The notes under the pieces were generated by a model. It saw only the letters and a list, made by a program, of their open reading frames with translations, was not told the DNA's origin and ran no database searches. Position numbers and translations under genes: made by a program. Of a DNA stretch of 37,529 nt, positions 17,472 through 25,909 are shown piece by piece; the stretch's first letter is position 1, and each line of letters starts with the position of its first letter. The DNA is from Gemmatimonadales bacterium. Lineage in GTDB: Bacteria; Gemmatimonadota; Gemmatimonadetes; Longimicrobiales; Gaopeijiaceae. The DNA is taken from positions 1,362,516 to 1,400,044 of the forward strand of contig CP070829.1 in assembly GCA_020344755.1 (NCBI GenBank), read 5' to 3'.

Positions 17472-19124
17472 TCAGAGCTCCGCCAAGATCTGGTGCATGA
17501 AGGAGACCGAGACCGATCCCTCCCCCACCGCGGAGGCCACACGCTTGACGGAGTCGTGACGCGCGTCCCCGCACGCGAAGACTCCGGGAACGCTCGTCTC
17601 GAGCATGTACGGGGACCGTTCCAGTGGCCAGTCCCGCAGGTGGACGTCGGGATCCAGGTCGCCGCCCGTGAGGATAAAACCCCGGTCGTCGCAGGCCACC
17701 AGCCCGTCGAGCCACTCGGTGTGCGGCGCGGCGCCGAGGAAGGCGAAGAGGTACTCGGCGGGAACCGAGGTCACGGAACCGTCCACGGCGGAGCGGAGGT
17801 CGAGCTCCTCCAGATGGGCGTCGCCCCTGCAGGCGACCACCTCGGTGCCGACCTGGACCTCGATGTTGTCGGTGGCCTCGATCCGGCTGACGAGGTATTG
17901 GGACATCTTGGCCTCCAGGGAACCACCCCGCACCAGCAACACCACCTTGTCGGCGTAGTCCTTGAAGAACATCGCCGCCTGACCGGCCGAGTTGCCTGCC
18001 CCCACCATGTAGACGGTCTTGCCCCGGACGTGGAGCGCCTCTGTCATGGCGGCGCCATAGTAGACCCCCGAGCCTGTGAGTCGCTCCGCCCCTTCCGCCG
18101 GGAGGAGCTTCCATGAGACACCCATGGCGAGCATCACCAGGTGGCAGGCCACCTGGGAGCCGTCCGAAAGCGTGAGGTGCTTGTACGGCCCGTCGACGCG
18201 AAGATTCGTGGCCTCGAGGGGGGTGAGAATCTCCACACCGAAGCGGCGCGCCTGGGCCACGGCGCGCCGAGCCAGGTCCGCACCCGAGAGTCCCGAGGGG
18301 AAGCCCAGGTAGTTCTCGATTCGGCTGCTGGTGCCCGCCTGCCCTCCCGGGGCTTCCCGCTCGATAAGAATGGTGCTGAGGCCCTCGGATCCGCCGTACA
18401 CGGCGGCTGCCAGGCCGCCCGGACCTCCCCCGACGATGGCCAGGTCGTAGAAGTCCTCGCTGACCGTCGTGTCCAACCCGATGTGGTCGGCGATCTCGGC
18501 GACCTCAGGGTCCTGCAACTGCTCCCGGCCCGGAAGCAGAACGAGGGGAAGCCGAGGCGGTTCCCCCTGCCCAAGAAGGGCTCGGGCCTCGTCCGACGTC
18601 TCCACGTCCAGGAACTGGTAGGGGACCTGGTTCCGGGCGAGGAAGTCACGGATCAGATGGCACCGGGCGGACCACCGGTCTCCCACCACCCGCACGCCGC
18701 CGTATCCTGGACGGTACCCGGCGCGCCAATCTTCCAGCATGTCGTCCAGCACCGGGAAGAGGCGCTCCTCGGGCGGGTCCCACGGTTTGGTGAGGTAGTA
18801 GTGGACCTGGGAGCGGTTGATGGCCGCGATGGCGGCGTCGGTGTCCGCGTACGCCGTGAGGAGGACGCGCTTCGCCCGCGGACAGGTGTCCTTGGTTCGA
18901 GACAGGAAGCTCACGCCGTCCATGCCGGGCATACGTTGATCGGAGAGGATCAAAGCCACGGGAGCGCCGCGCTTGCTGAGTTCCTCAAGTATCTCGAGGG
19001 CCTCCTGTCCCGACGTGGCCCGGACGATCCGGTGGTCGCGCCCGTACCTGCCGCGGAGGTCGCGGGCGACGGCCTGCAGGACATCGATGTCGTCGTCGAC
19101 GGCGAGGAGGGTCGGCTTGTCCAT
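17472..19124 (-). CDS. Response regulator fused to glutaredoxin-like and thioredoxin-reductase-like FAD oxidoreductase domains
   Basis: 550 aa with three parts. A CheY-like receiver (1-125) has acidic pocket Asp10-Asp12, phospho-acceptor Asp62 in LSDQRMPG, Thr90 and Lys113. A glutaredoxin-like segment (about 140-220) has SARC (Ser152, Cys155) where CxxC is normal. A thioredoxin-reductase-like flavoenzyme (about 225-550) has the FAD motif GGGPGG at 232-237, NAD(P)H motif GAGNSAG at 375-381 and the FAD-closing ACGD near 517-520. The redox-active CATC of true thioredoxin reductase is replaced by GAAM (357-360), so it cannot pass electrons to thioredoxin in the usual way. Databases hold similar 'fused response regulator/thioredoxin-disulfide reductase' proteins. 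Phosphorylation by the kinase encoded next to it probably controls the oxidoreductase; the substrate is unknown. Confidence 0.9.
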   Translation of the reverse strand: MDKPTLLAVDDDIDVLQAVARDLRGRYGRDHRIVRATSGQEALEILEELSKRGAPVALILSDQRMPGMDGVSFLSRTKDTCPRAKRVLLTAYADTDAAIAAINRSQVHYYLTKPWDPPEERLFPVLDDMLEDWRAGYRPGYGGVRVVGDRWSARCHLIRDFLARNQVPYQFLDVETSDEARALLGQGEPPRLPLVLLPGREQLQDPEVAEIADHIGLDTTVSEDFYDLAIVGGGPGGLAAAVYGGSEGLSTILIEREAPGGQAGTSSRIENYLGFPSGLSGADLARRAVAQARRFGVEILTPLEATNLRVDGPYKHLTLSDGSQVACHLVMLAMGVSWKLLPAEGAERLTGSGVYYGAAMTEALHVRGKTVYMVGAGNSAGQAAMFFKDYADKVVLLVRGGSLEAKMSQYLVSRIEATDNIEVQVGTEVVACRGDAHLEELDLRSAVDGSVTSVPAEYLFAFLGAAPHTEWLDGLVACDDRGFILTGGDLDPDVHLRDWPLERSPYMLETSVPGVFACGDARHDSVKRVASAVGEGSVSVSFMHQILAEL

Positions 19125-19298
19125 GGCCGTTCAACGTTCGTCCGGGCACCACTCGACCGCAAGGACATTGGCTGCCGGTGGGAAACCCACGGGATCCACC
19201 CGCCGTAGGGGCGCACGTGGGTGGCATGCCGCGGCATCCGGGGCAGATCGGGTGCGGACGGTGCCCGGGGAACCGATCGTCGGGAGGAGGGGAGGATC

Positions 19299-21776
19299 GT
19301 GGATTCGTTCGTCGCCAGGCTGCGCCACAGCGTCCGCAAGCTTCTGAGGGCACCGCTCTTCACCGGCGTCGCCGTCTTGACGCTGGCAGTGGGGATCGGA
19401 AGCAATACCGCCATCTTCAGCGTGGTGAACGCCGTCCTCCTGGAGCCGCTCCCCTTCCACGATCCGGACCGGCTCATCGGAGTCTGGCACGAGGCCCCGG
19501 GCCTGGGCTTCGATCAGGTGAACCAGTCCCCGGCGCTCCACTTCACCTACGTAGAGGAGAGCCGGACCCTCGCCTCGGTGGGGATGTGGGACAACTCCCA
19601 TGTCTCCATCACCGGGCTGGAGCGCCCCGAGCAGGTGGAGGCGATCCGGGTCACACACCAGATCATGCCCATGCTGGGGGTGAATCCCTTCATGGGGCGT
19701 GCGTTTACTCCGGAAGACGATACTCCGGACACCCCTCTGACCGTCATCCTGGGTCACGGATACTGGCAACGGGTCTTCGGCGGTGATCCCGGTGTGCTGG
19801 GTCGGACCCTCCAGGTGGACGGACGGTCTCGGGAGATCATCGGCGTGATGCCGGAAGAATCCGAGTTCCTTCGCTGGGATCCGGAGGTCTACCTGCCCTT
19901 CCAGTTCGATCCGGCCCAGGTCGGCGTGGGCGATTTCTCCTACCAGGCCATCGCACGGCTCCGGGACGGCGCCACGGTGGCGTCGGTGAACGCGGATATC
20001 GACCGCATGCTTCCGCTTGCGGTGGAGCGGTCCCCGGGAGGCATCAGCCTGGGCATGATGCGGGAGGCGGGGTTCGCCGCCAACGTCCACCCCCTGGTGG
20101 AGGACGTGGTGGGGGAGATCGGGTCCACTCTGTGGGTGCTTCTCGGGACGGTGGCCATCGTCCTGCTCATCGCCTGCGCGAACGTGGCGAATCTCTTCCT
20201 GGTCCGGGCCGAGGGACGTCAGCGGGAGCTGGCCGTACGGAAGGCGATGGGCGCCAGCCGGGGGGATGTGACGGGTCAGCTCCTCCTCGAGAGCGTTCTC
20301 CTCGGAGGGGTGGGCGGTGCCGCCGGGCTGGTCCTGGCGTGGGGTGGCCTGGAGCTGCTGGTGGCCCTGGGTCCCGAGAGCCTCCCGCGCCTTTCCTCGG
20401 TGGCCATCGATGGGACCGTGCTGGGCTTCACAGCGGCGGTCTCGGTGGTGGCCGGACTCCTCTTCGGGCTCATTCCCGCCCTGCGTTACGGGAGCCCGGA
20501 CATGGTGCAAGCTCTGAAGGAAGGGGGGCGCGGCGGCAGCGCTGGGAAGGAGCGCCACTGGGCCCGGAACGGCCTGGTGGTGGCGCAGATGGCGCTGGCG
20601 CTGGTGCTTCTGGCCGGGTCGGGCCTCATGGTCCGCTCCTTCCAGGCTCTACGAAGCGTGGAGCCGGGATTCACCGACCCGGGTGAGGTCCTCACCTTCC
20701 GGGTCAGTGTACCCAGCGCCGAGGTGGAGGGGGTGCCGGAGACGGCTCTGACGCACCGCGAGATCCTACGAAAGGTGCAGGAAATCCACGGTGTGGCGGC
20801 TGCGGCCTTCTCGTCGTCGGTGACCATGGACAGGTGGGACAGCAACGACGGGCTCGAAGTCGAGGACTTCCCCGTGGTGGGGGACGAGATCCCGCCCATC
20901 CGCCGCTACAAGTGGATCGGAGAGGGGTACCATGCGACCATGGGCAACCCCGTGGTGGCGGGTCGCGCCGTGACGTGGGGTGACATCGAGGGCCAGGCCC
21001 GGGTGGTGATGATCACGGAGGACCTGGCCCGGGAGTACTGGAGCACCCCTGCCGAGGCCCTGGGCCGGCGGGTCCGCTCCTTCGGGGGAAGCGGCGGCGA
21101 GGGGGAGTGGTGGGAGATCGTCGGAGTGGTCGGCGCCATACACGATGACGGGGTGGACCAGGAGGTCGTGGCCACCGTCTTCTGGCCCCAGGTGGTGCCG
21201 GGGTTCGAAGAAGGAGCCCTCCGGACGCCGCGCTCCCTTGCCTACGCCGTGCGGGTACGGGATGGAGGCCCAGCGCGGCTCCTTCCGCAGGTCCGGGAAG
21301 CCGTATGGTCCGTGAACCCGAATCTTCCGGTGGCTCGGGTCGCCACCCTGGACGAGCTGGTGGCCGACTCCATGGGCCGCACCTCCTTCACCCTCGTCAT
21401 GCTGGGAATTGCGGCCGTCGTGGCCCTCTTCCTCGGATCGGTGGGGCTCTACGGAGTCATCTCGTACATCGTGGCGCAGCGCACCCGTGAGATCGGCGTG
21501 CGCATCGCCATGGGTGCCGAGACGTCGGACGTGAGCCGGATGGTGCTGCGACAGGCGCTGGTCCTGGCCGCGGCAGGGGTCACCATCGGTCTTGCCGCCG
21601 CCTCCGGGCTCACCCGCCTCATGGCGTCGCTGCTGTATGGTGTCAGCCCCATGGACCCCGTGACGCTGGGCTTCGTGTCCGTGGCGCTGGCCTCCGTAGC
21701 GCTGCTGGCCAGCTGGCTTCCGGCCCGTCGCGCCGCTGGGGTGGATCCCGTGGTGGCGCTTCGCTCAGAGATGTAG
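19299..21776 (+). CDS. ADOP-type ABC transporter permease without the N-terminal prefix, third copy
   Basis: 825 aa. It begins directly at the first MacB-like half ([22 protein letters not shown] helix, [19 protein letters not shown]), with no permease-prefix domain as seen in the other three copies. The first FtsX block has [18 protein letters not shown], then a second core domain, then a final FtsX block ([21 protein letters not shown]) ending [16 protein letters not shown]. The GTG start at 19299 follows a strong GGGAGGAGGGGAGG ribosome site. No padR gene precedes it; the gene is divergent from the response-regulator gene and convergent with the fourth ADOP gene. Similarity to the fourth copy is greatest at the C-terminus. 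Substrate unknown and no ATPase partner nearby. Confidence 0.92.
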   Translation: MDSFVARLRHSVRKLLRAPLFTGVAVLTLAVGIGSNTAIFSVVNAVLLEPLPFHDPDRLIGVWHEAPGLGFDQVNQSPALHFTYVEESRTLASVGMWDNSHVSITGLERPEQVEAIRVTHQIMPMLGVNPFMGRAFTPEDDTPDTPLTVILGHGYWQRVFGGDPGVLGRTLQVDGRSREIIGVMPEESEFLRWDPEVYLPFQFDPAQVGVGDFSYQAIARLRDGATVASVNADIDRMLPLAVERSPGGISLGMMREAGFAANVHPLVEDVVGEIGSTLWVLLGTVAIVLLIACANVANLFLVRAEGRQRELAVRKAMGASRGDVTGQLLLESVLLGGVGGAAGLVLAWGGLELLVALGPESLPRLSSVAIDGTVLGFTAAVSVVAGLLFGLIPALRYGSPDMVQALKEGGRGGSAGKERHWARNGLVVAQMALALVLLAGSGLMVRSFQALRSVEPGFTDPGEVLTFRVSVPSAEVEGVPETALTHREILRKVQEIHGVAAAAFSSSVTMDRWDSNDGLEVEDFPVVGDEIPPIRRYKWIGEGYHATMGNPVVAGRAVTWGDIEGQARVVMITEDLAREYWSTPAEALGRRVRSFGGSGGEGEWWEIVGVVGAIHDDGVDQEVVATVFWPQVVPGFEEGALRTPRSLAYAVRVRDGGPARLLPQVREAVWSVNPNLPVARVATLDELVADSMGRTSFTLVMLGIAAVVALFLGSVGLYGVISYIVAQRTREIGVRIAMGAETSDVSRMVLRQALVLAAAGVTIGLAAASGLTRLMASLLYGVSPMDPVTLGFVSVALASVALLASWLPARRAAGVDPVVALRSEM

Positions 21777-21782
21777 GGCGGG

Positions 21783-21814
21783 GAGCGGGGGGCCGCCGCC
21801 GCGGCCCCCCGCTC
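21783..21814. terminator. Perfect 14-bp-stem hairpin between convergent ADOP genes
   Basis: GAGCGGGGGGCCGC and GCGGCCCCCCGCTC pair exactly around a 4-base loop. It fills almost all of the 40-base gap between stops at 21776 and 21817 and should end transcription from both sides. No T tract follows on the plus strand; on the minus strand the context is also not T-rich, so strength rests on the stem. Confidence 0.75.
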
Positions 21815-21816
21815 TC

Positions 21817-24615
21817 CTACTCCTCTTTCAGCGACCGCACAGGGTCCACCCGGGCCGCCCGCCGTGCCGGCAGCCACGTCGCCAGCGCGCTCACCCCCAG
21901 GAGGAGCACGGGAGCCACGACGAAGGTGAGGGGGTCGGTCGTGGAAACCTCGTAGAGGATCGACTCCATCACCCGGGTGAGGCCGAACGCCGCGGCGAGC
22001 CCCAAGATCACCCCGGCCACCGCCACGGTGAGTCCCTGCTTGAGCATCATCCCGCTCACTTGGCTCTCCTCCGCGCCGAGAGCCATGCGAACTCCGATCT
22101 CACGGGTGCGCTGGCTCACCACGTAGGAAATGACCCCGAAGAGGCCGATGGCTCCCAGGAAGAGCGCCATTCCCGCCGCGATCCCCAGGAGGACCAGCGT
22201 GATCGCCTCACCGTCCGTGGCGGCGGACACCACCTCGTCCATGGTACGCACCTCAATGACCGGGACCTGGCCGTTCAGGCGCATCACCTCGTCACGGATG
22301 GCGGGCGTGAGCGCCGCCTCGTCCTGTCCCGGCCGGACCTTCACCGTCAGGAAGCCCAGGGCGAGTTCCGGATAGCCCAGGTTGCCGGCCAGGAGGGGAA
22401 AGTAGGCGTTGGCGATGGGGTCCTCTCGGAGGCCCAGCAGTTTCACGTCCCCCACCACCCCCGTCACCTCCGCCCAGGGCCACTCGGACCGGTCGACGGA
22501 TTCGTCGGTATTGCCCCAGGCGAGTCGCTGCCCCAGCGCGTCTCCCTCCAAGAAGGTCTCGGCGAAGTACCTATCCACCCAGACCCGCGCCACAGATCCG
22601 TCCAGGTCACCGGGCTCCAGGTCCCGGCCCTCGAGCACGGGAATGCCCAAGGAGGCGAAGTACCCGGGGCTCACTGCCCGGTACATGGCCACCGGGGGCA
22701 GCTCGTCATCATCCCGTGGCCGAGACTCGATGTGGAACGAGCCACCGTTGGCATTCCCGGAGCTCAGGGGGACCTGGGTGGCGACCCCCACCATCTCCAC
22801 TCCGGGAAGCCCGGCCACCCGAATCCGGAGGTCCTGGTAGAAACGGGCCGCCTCCTCCAGGGGCATGGCGTCGCCCACCCGCACCCCCACCGTGAGGATG
22901 TCCGCAGGTTCGAAGCCGAGCTCCACCCTGCGCAGCTCGGCGAAGCTCCGGAACATGAGTCCCGAGCCCACCAGGAGAACCAGGGCCAGCGCCAGCTGGC
23001 TCATGACCAGGGCGCTCCGGGCCCGGTTCCGCCCCCGGCCTGCGGTGGTGCCACGCCCGCCGTCCCGGAGGATGGCCGCGAAGGCTTTCGCCGAGTAGCG
23101 GGTCATGGGAAGAAGTCCCAGGAGGTGGCCGGTTCCCACGGAGAGCGCCGCCGCGAAGGCCAGGACCGTGGGGCTCAGCCCCGCATCGCGAAGCCGGGGG
23201 ACGTCCTCGGGACCGTAGGCCACCACGAGCTCGACGCCCACCAGGGCCACCAGCACTCCCAGCAGCCCCCCGGCCAGACCCAGCACTACGCTCTCCCGGA
23301 CGAAGGACGCGGTCACCTGTCCCCGGCCCGCGCCCAGCGCCGACCTTACGGCGATCTCCTTCTGGCGGTCCTCCGCTCGGACCAGGAAGAGGTTCGCCAC
23401 GTTGGCGCAGGCGATGAGAAGGACGAAGCCCACCGTGCCCAGGAGGAGCCAGAGGGTGGTGGCCGTGTCCTCCACCAGCTCTTCCTTGAGGGTCCGAACC
23501 GAGACGCCCCACCCGAACCCGTCCAGAGCTTCCTGGCTGATGTCCGGGAACCGCTCCGGTATGCGCGCCTGAAGGGCTTCGAGCTGGGTCCGGGCCTGCT
23601 CCAGTGTCACTCCCGCAGCCAGGCGCGCGATCCCGTTGGTGCCGAAGGTGCCGAAGTCAATCTCGTGGTCTGTGTGGGAGACCAGCCCGATGGGGCCCGG
23701 CCGCGCCAGCTCGAAGTCCCGGGGCATCACCCCCACAATCTCCGTAGTCACCCCGTCCAGTTGAAGCGTCCGTCCGAGGATTTCCGGATCCCCGCCGAAG
23801 CGGTCCTGCCACTCATCCCAGAGGAGGATCGCTACCGGCGTGGCACCCGGCACCTGGTCCGCGGTACCGAAGGGCCGGCCCAGGGCCGGCTGCGTGGCGA
23901 AGACCTCGAAGATCTCGTAGGAGGCCGAAAGGACCTCCACCTCCTCTGGGCGCTCGAGTCCCGTGAGGACGCGCTGCTGGCCGTCCAGCGCCGCTACCGC
24001 GGAGAAGACGTCCGCCGACTCCCGGTAGAGGGCGATGGTGCCGGAGGAGTTGTTCAGGTTCGGCAGGTCGATGTTCGGCGCGTGGTGCCGAATCTCCACG
24101 ATCCCATCGGCGTTCGGGTAGGGCAGGGGCTGGAGGAGGATCGTGTGGACCAGGGTGAAGATGGCCACCACCGATCCGATTCCCAGCCCCAGAGTGAGCG
24201 TTGCCACGCCGGCGAATCCCGGCTTCCGGAGCAGCGACCGCGTCGCCCGAGCAAACTCCCGCATCTCGTTTCTCATCCTCTCCTCCCATCCCAGTTCCAG
24301 CAGCCCGTCATCGGCCGCCGCTCTCCAAGCATCTCCGGGGCCACCCGCTGAACGCCTCCGGACTCTCTTCCTCGAGCCCGAGAGGCCCCGGACCCGTTCC
24401 TTCAACACCCAACTCCCCAGGTCCCATGCCGCAGCCAGCATGCCGGTCCACACGGACGCTACGCCGCCGCTCCTCCGCCGGTCCCCGAGGATGGCCTCCA
24501 GGTCCCGGGTCATCTCCCGGCCGTAGGTCCTCCGGAACGACCGGGGAAGTGCTCTCACCCCCGCAGAGTAGAGCCGGAGTGCCCAGCGCACCGAGAAAGG
24601 CGATCGGGATCCCAT
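21817..24615 (-). CDS. ADOP-type ABC transporter permease (MacB/FtsX-like), PadR-linked, fourth copy
   Basis: 932 aa, the longest copy. Residues 1-90 are a prefix rich in Arg and aromatic residues (ALRLYSAGVRALPRSFRRTY, then EMTRDLEAILGDRR) followed by a hydrophobic helix; then FARATRSLLRKPGFAGVATL opens the first MacB core domain. The first FtsX block has [21 protein letters not shown], and the last has [20 protein letters not shown], ending RRAARVDPVRSLKEE. The ATG lacks a strong Shine-Dalgarno. It lies 51 bases after the PadR gene stop, so a padR-ADOP operon is likely. It is convergent with, and shares motifs with, the copy at 19299, suggesting an ancient duplication that was then inverted or regained (inference). 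Confidence 0.92.
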   Translation of the reverse strand: MGSRSPFSVRWALRLYSAGVRALPRSFRRTYGREMTRDLEAILGDRRRSGGVASVWTGMLAAAWDLGSWVLKERVRGLSGSRKRVRRRSAGGPGDAWRAAADDGLLELGWEERMRNEMREFARATRSLLRKPGFAGVATLTLGLGIGSVVAIFTLVHTILLQPLPYPNADGIVEIRHHAPNIDLPNLNNSSGTIALYRESADVFSAVAALDGQQRVLTGLERPEEVEVLSASYEIFEVFATQPALGRPFGTADQVPGATPVAILLWDEWQDRFGGDPEILGRTLQLDGVTTEIVGVMPRDFELARPGPIGLVSHTDHEIDFGTFGTNGIARLAAGVTLEQARTQLEALQARIPERFPDISQEALDGFGWGVSVRTLKEELVEDTATTLWLLLGTVGFVLLIACANVANLFLVRAEDRQKEIAVRSALGAGRGQVTASFVRESVVLGLAGGLLGVLVALVGVELVVAYGPEDVPRLRDAGLSPTVLAFAAALSVGTGHLLGLLPMTRYSAKAFAAILRDGGRGTTAGRGRNRARSALVMSQLALALVLLVGSGLMFRSFAELRRVELGFEPADILTVGVRVGDAMPLEEAARFYQDLRIRVAGLPGVEMVGVATQVPLSSGNANGGSFHIESRPRDDDELPPVAMYRAVSPGYFASLGIPVLEGRDLEPGDLDGSVARVWVDRYFAETFLEGDALGQRLAWGNTDESVDRSEWPWAEVTGVVGDVKLLGLREDPIANAYFPLLAGNLGYPELALGFLTVKVRPGQDEAALTPAIRDEVMRLNGQVPVIEVRTMDEVVSAATDGEAITLVLLGIAAGMALFLGAIGLFGVISYVVSQRTREIGVRMALGAEESQVSGMMLKQGLTVAVAGVILGLAAAFGLTRVMESILYEVSTTDPLTFVVAPVLLLGVSALATWLPARRAARVDPVRSLKEE

Positions 24616-24666
24616 TGCTTCAGGCCGTTTGGCCGGTCGAGGACTTCCCCGCCTTCACCGAAGGCT

Positions 24667-25023
24667 TCACCCGGCCAGGGCCTGGCTCGCCCGGGCCGCG
24701 TCCACCAGCTGCTGCAGCCGGTCCGCCTCCATGCGCAGTAGCTCCCGGCCCCGGGCCGTGAGCCGGTAATATTGCCGACGCTGGTCGTCGTCCGGTTGCT
24801 CGTCCTCCGCCAGGGGTTCCAGAAGCTCCTGCTCCGCCATGTCCCGGATGGAGCCGTAGAGGTTGGCCGGCCAGAGCTTCACGCCGCCGCCCGTGCGGGC
24901 CTCCACCGCCTCGCGGATCGCGAAGCCGTGCAGGGCATTGTCGGACAGGGCCAGCAAGATGTGGAACCACGCTGCCTTCAGGGGTGGCAGCTGCTCCAAT
25001 GGGGTCACGGATCGCTCGGTCAC
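24667..25023 (-). CDS. PadR family transcriptional regulator, third copy (PadR/Vir-like, longer wing)
   Basis: 118 aa from the chosen GTG. LPPLKAAWFHILLALSDNALHGFAIREAVEARTGG is the winged-helix core, followed by LWPANLYGSIRDMAEQELL and DDDQRRQYYRLTARGRELL, the wing and start of helix alpha-4 typical of the PadR subgroup seen beside ADOP genes. GTG at 25023 is preceded by GGAG at 8 bases; GTG at 25032 is the in-frame alternative. The ADOP gene follows 51 bases later. The subgroup differs from the two other PadR copies in the window, so it should recognise another operator. An 18-bp palindrome lies about 105 bases upstream. Confidence 0.9.
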   Translation of the reverse strand: MTERSVTPLEQLPPLKAAWFHILLALSDNALHGFAIREAVEARTGGGVKLWPANLYGSIRDMAEQELLEPLAEDEQPDDDQRRQYYRLTARGRELLRMEADRLQQLVDAARASQALAG

Positions 25024-25127
25024 TCGGTTCACTCCGGTGTGTTCTGGGTGGGGCGACGCGCACCGCGCGCAGACGGCCCCGGGTCCCCACAGCGCCCCGG
25101 CATCGTCCGGGACGAAGATCACTACGG

Positions 25128-25145
25128 AACCATATCGATATGGTT
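25128..25145. promoter_or_regulatory. 18-bp perfect palindrome, candidate PadR operator
   Basis: AACCATATCGATATGGTT is fully self-complementary. The half-site CATATCG is repeated once more at 25147-25153 in the same orientation. The site is AT-rich in a GC-rich setting, in the 271-bp divergent gap between the PadR gene and the exported RidA-like gene, so it could control either or both. Confidence 0.6.
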
Positions 25146-25294
25146 TCATATCGTTTCTGGCAAGGGGTATGTCCAAGGCCGTTCGGTCTTCCCGGGGATG
25201 CACGGTGGAGGAGGGTGGACCCCAGCCGTTGCGCCGCGGGGGCCCAGCGCCCAGAATGGCTCCCCCCTTCTCGACTTCAGACTGGACGGAGACC

Positions 25295-25897
25295 ATGCGA
25301 CGCAGCCCGTTGGCCACCTCGGGCCGACACACCGCCCTCCGTGCCGCAGTGGATGTGTTGTTCGCCACGCTCCTGGCCCTCACCCTGGCCGCAGTGGCAC
25401 TCGCGGCGGTCCCAGCCGCGTCCCAGACCTTGGACGCAGAGGCGCGCCTCGCCGAGATGGGGATCGAGCTTCCCGTTCCCGATGAAAACCGCAGCCGCTC
25501 CTTCGACCGGGTCGTGCAGACGGGGAATCTCGTCTTCACGTCCGGTCACGGGGCGTGCGGGAACCCGGACGTTCCGGGACGCGGCAAGGTACCGAGCGCC
25601 GTGAGCGTCGAGGATGCGCAGCTCGCGGCGCGGCAGACCATCATCTGCATTCTCGGGTCCCTGAAGGGCTATCTGGGGGACCTGAACCGGATCACCCGGG
25701 TGGTGAAGGTGCTGGGGATGGTGAACTCGGAACCGGACTTCACCGGGCAGTCCCAGGTCATGAACGGCGCCTCACTCTTCCTCCACGAGGTCTTCGGGGA
25801 GCGGGGTCACCACGCCCGATCCGCCGTGGGAATGGCCTCCCTCCCGGTGAACTTCACCGTGGAGATCGAGATTGTTCTGGAGATCGACGGGGGCTGA
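25295..25897 (+). CDS. Exported RidA/YjgF family protein
   Basis: 200 aa. Residues 20-44 form a hydrophobic stretch (FATLLALTLAAVALAAV, then PAASQ) that looks like a signal peptide. The remainder is a RidA-type chorismate-mutase-like fold of the UK114-like-1 subgroup: LPVPDENRSRSFDRVVQTGN, FTSGHGACGN, and the closing HHARSAVGMASLPVNFTVEI, where Arg175 matches the catalytic Arg105 of RidA. Cytoplasmic RidA hydrolyses reactive imines/enamines from PLP enzymes; an exported version must act on something else or in the periplasm, so the role is uncertain. ATG has GGAG at good spacing. It is divergent from padR and ends 12 bases from the stop of the convergent kinase gene. Confidence 0.88.
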   Translation: MRRSPLATSGRHTALRAAVDVLFATLLALTLAAVALAAVPAASQTLDAEARLAEMGIELPVPDENRSRSFDRVVQTGNLVFTSGHGACGNPDVPGRGKVPSAVSVEDAQLAARQTIICILGSLKGYLGDLNRITRVVKVLGMVNSEPDFTGQSQVMNGASLFLHEVFGERGHHARSAVGMASLPVNFTVEIEIVLEIDGG

Positions 25898-25909
25898 AGA
25901 GACTCGGCC

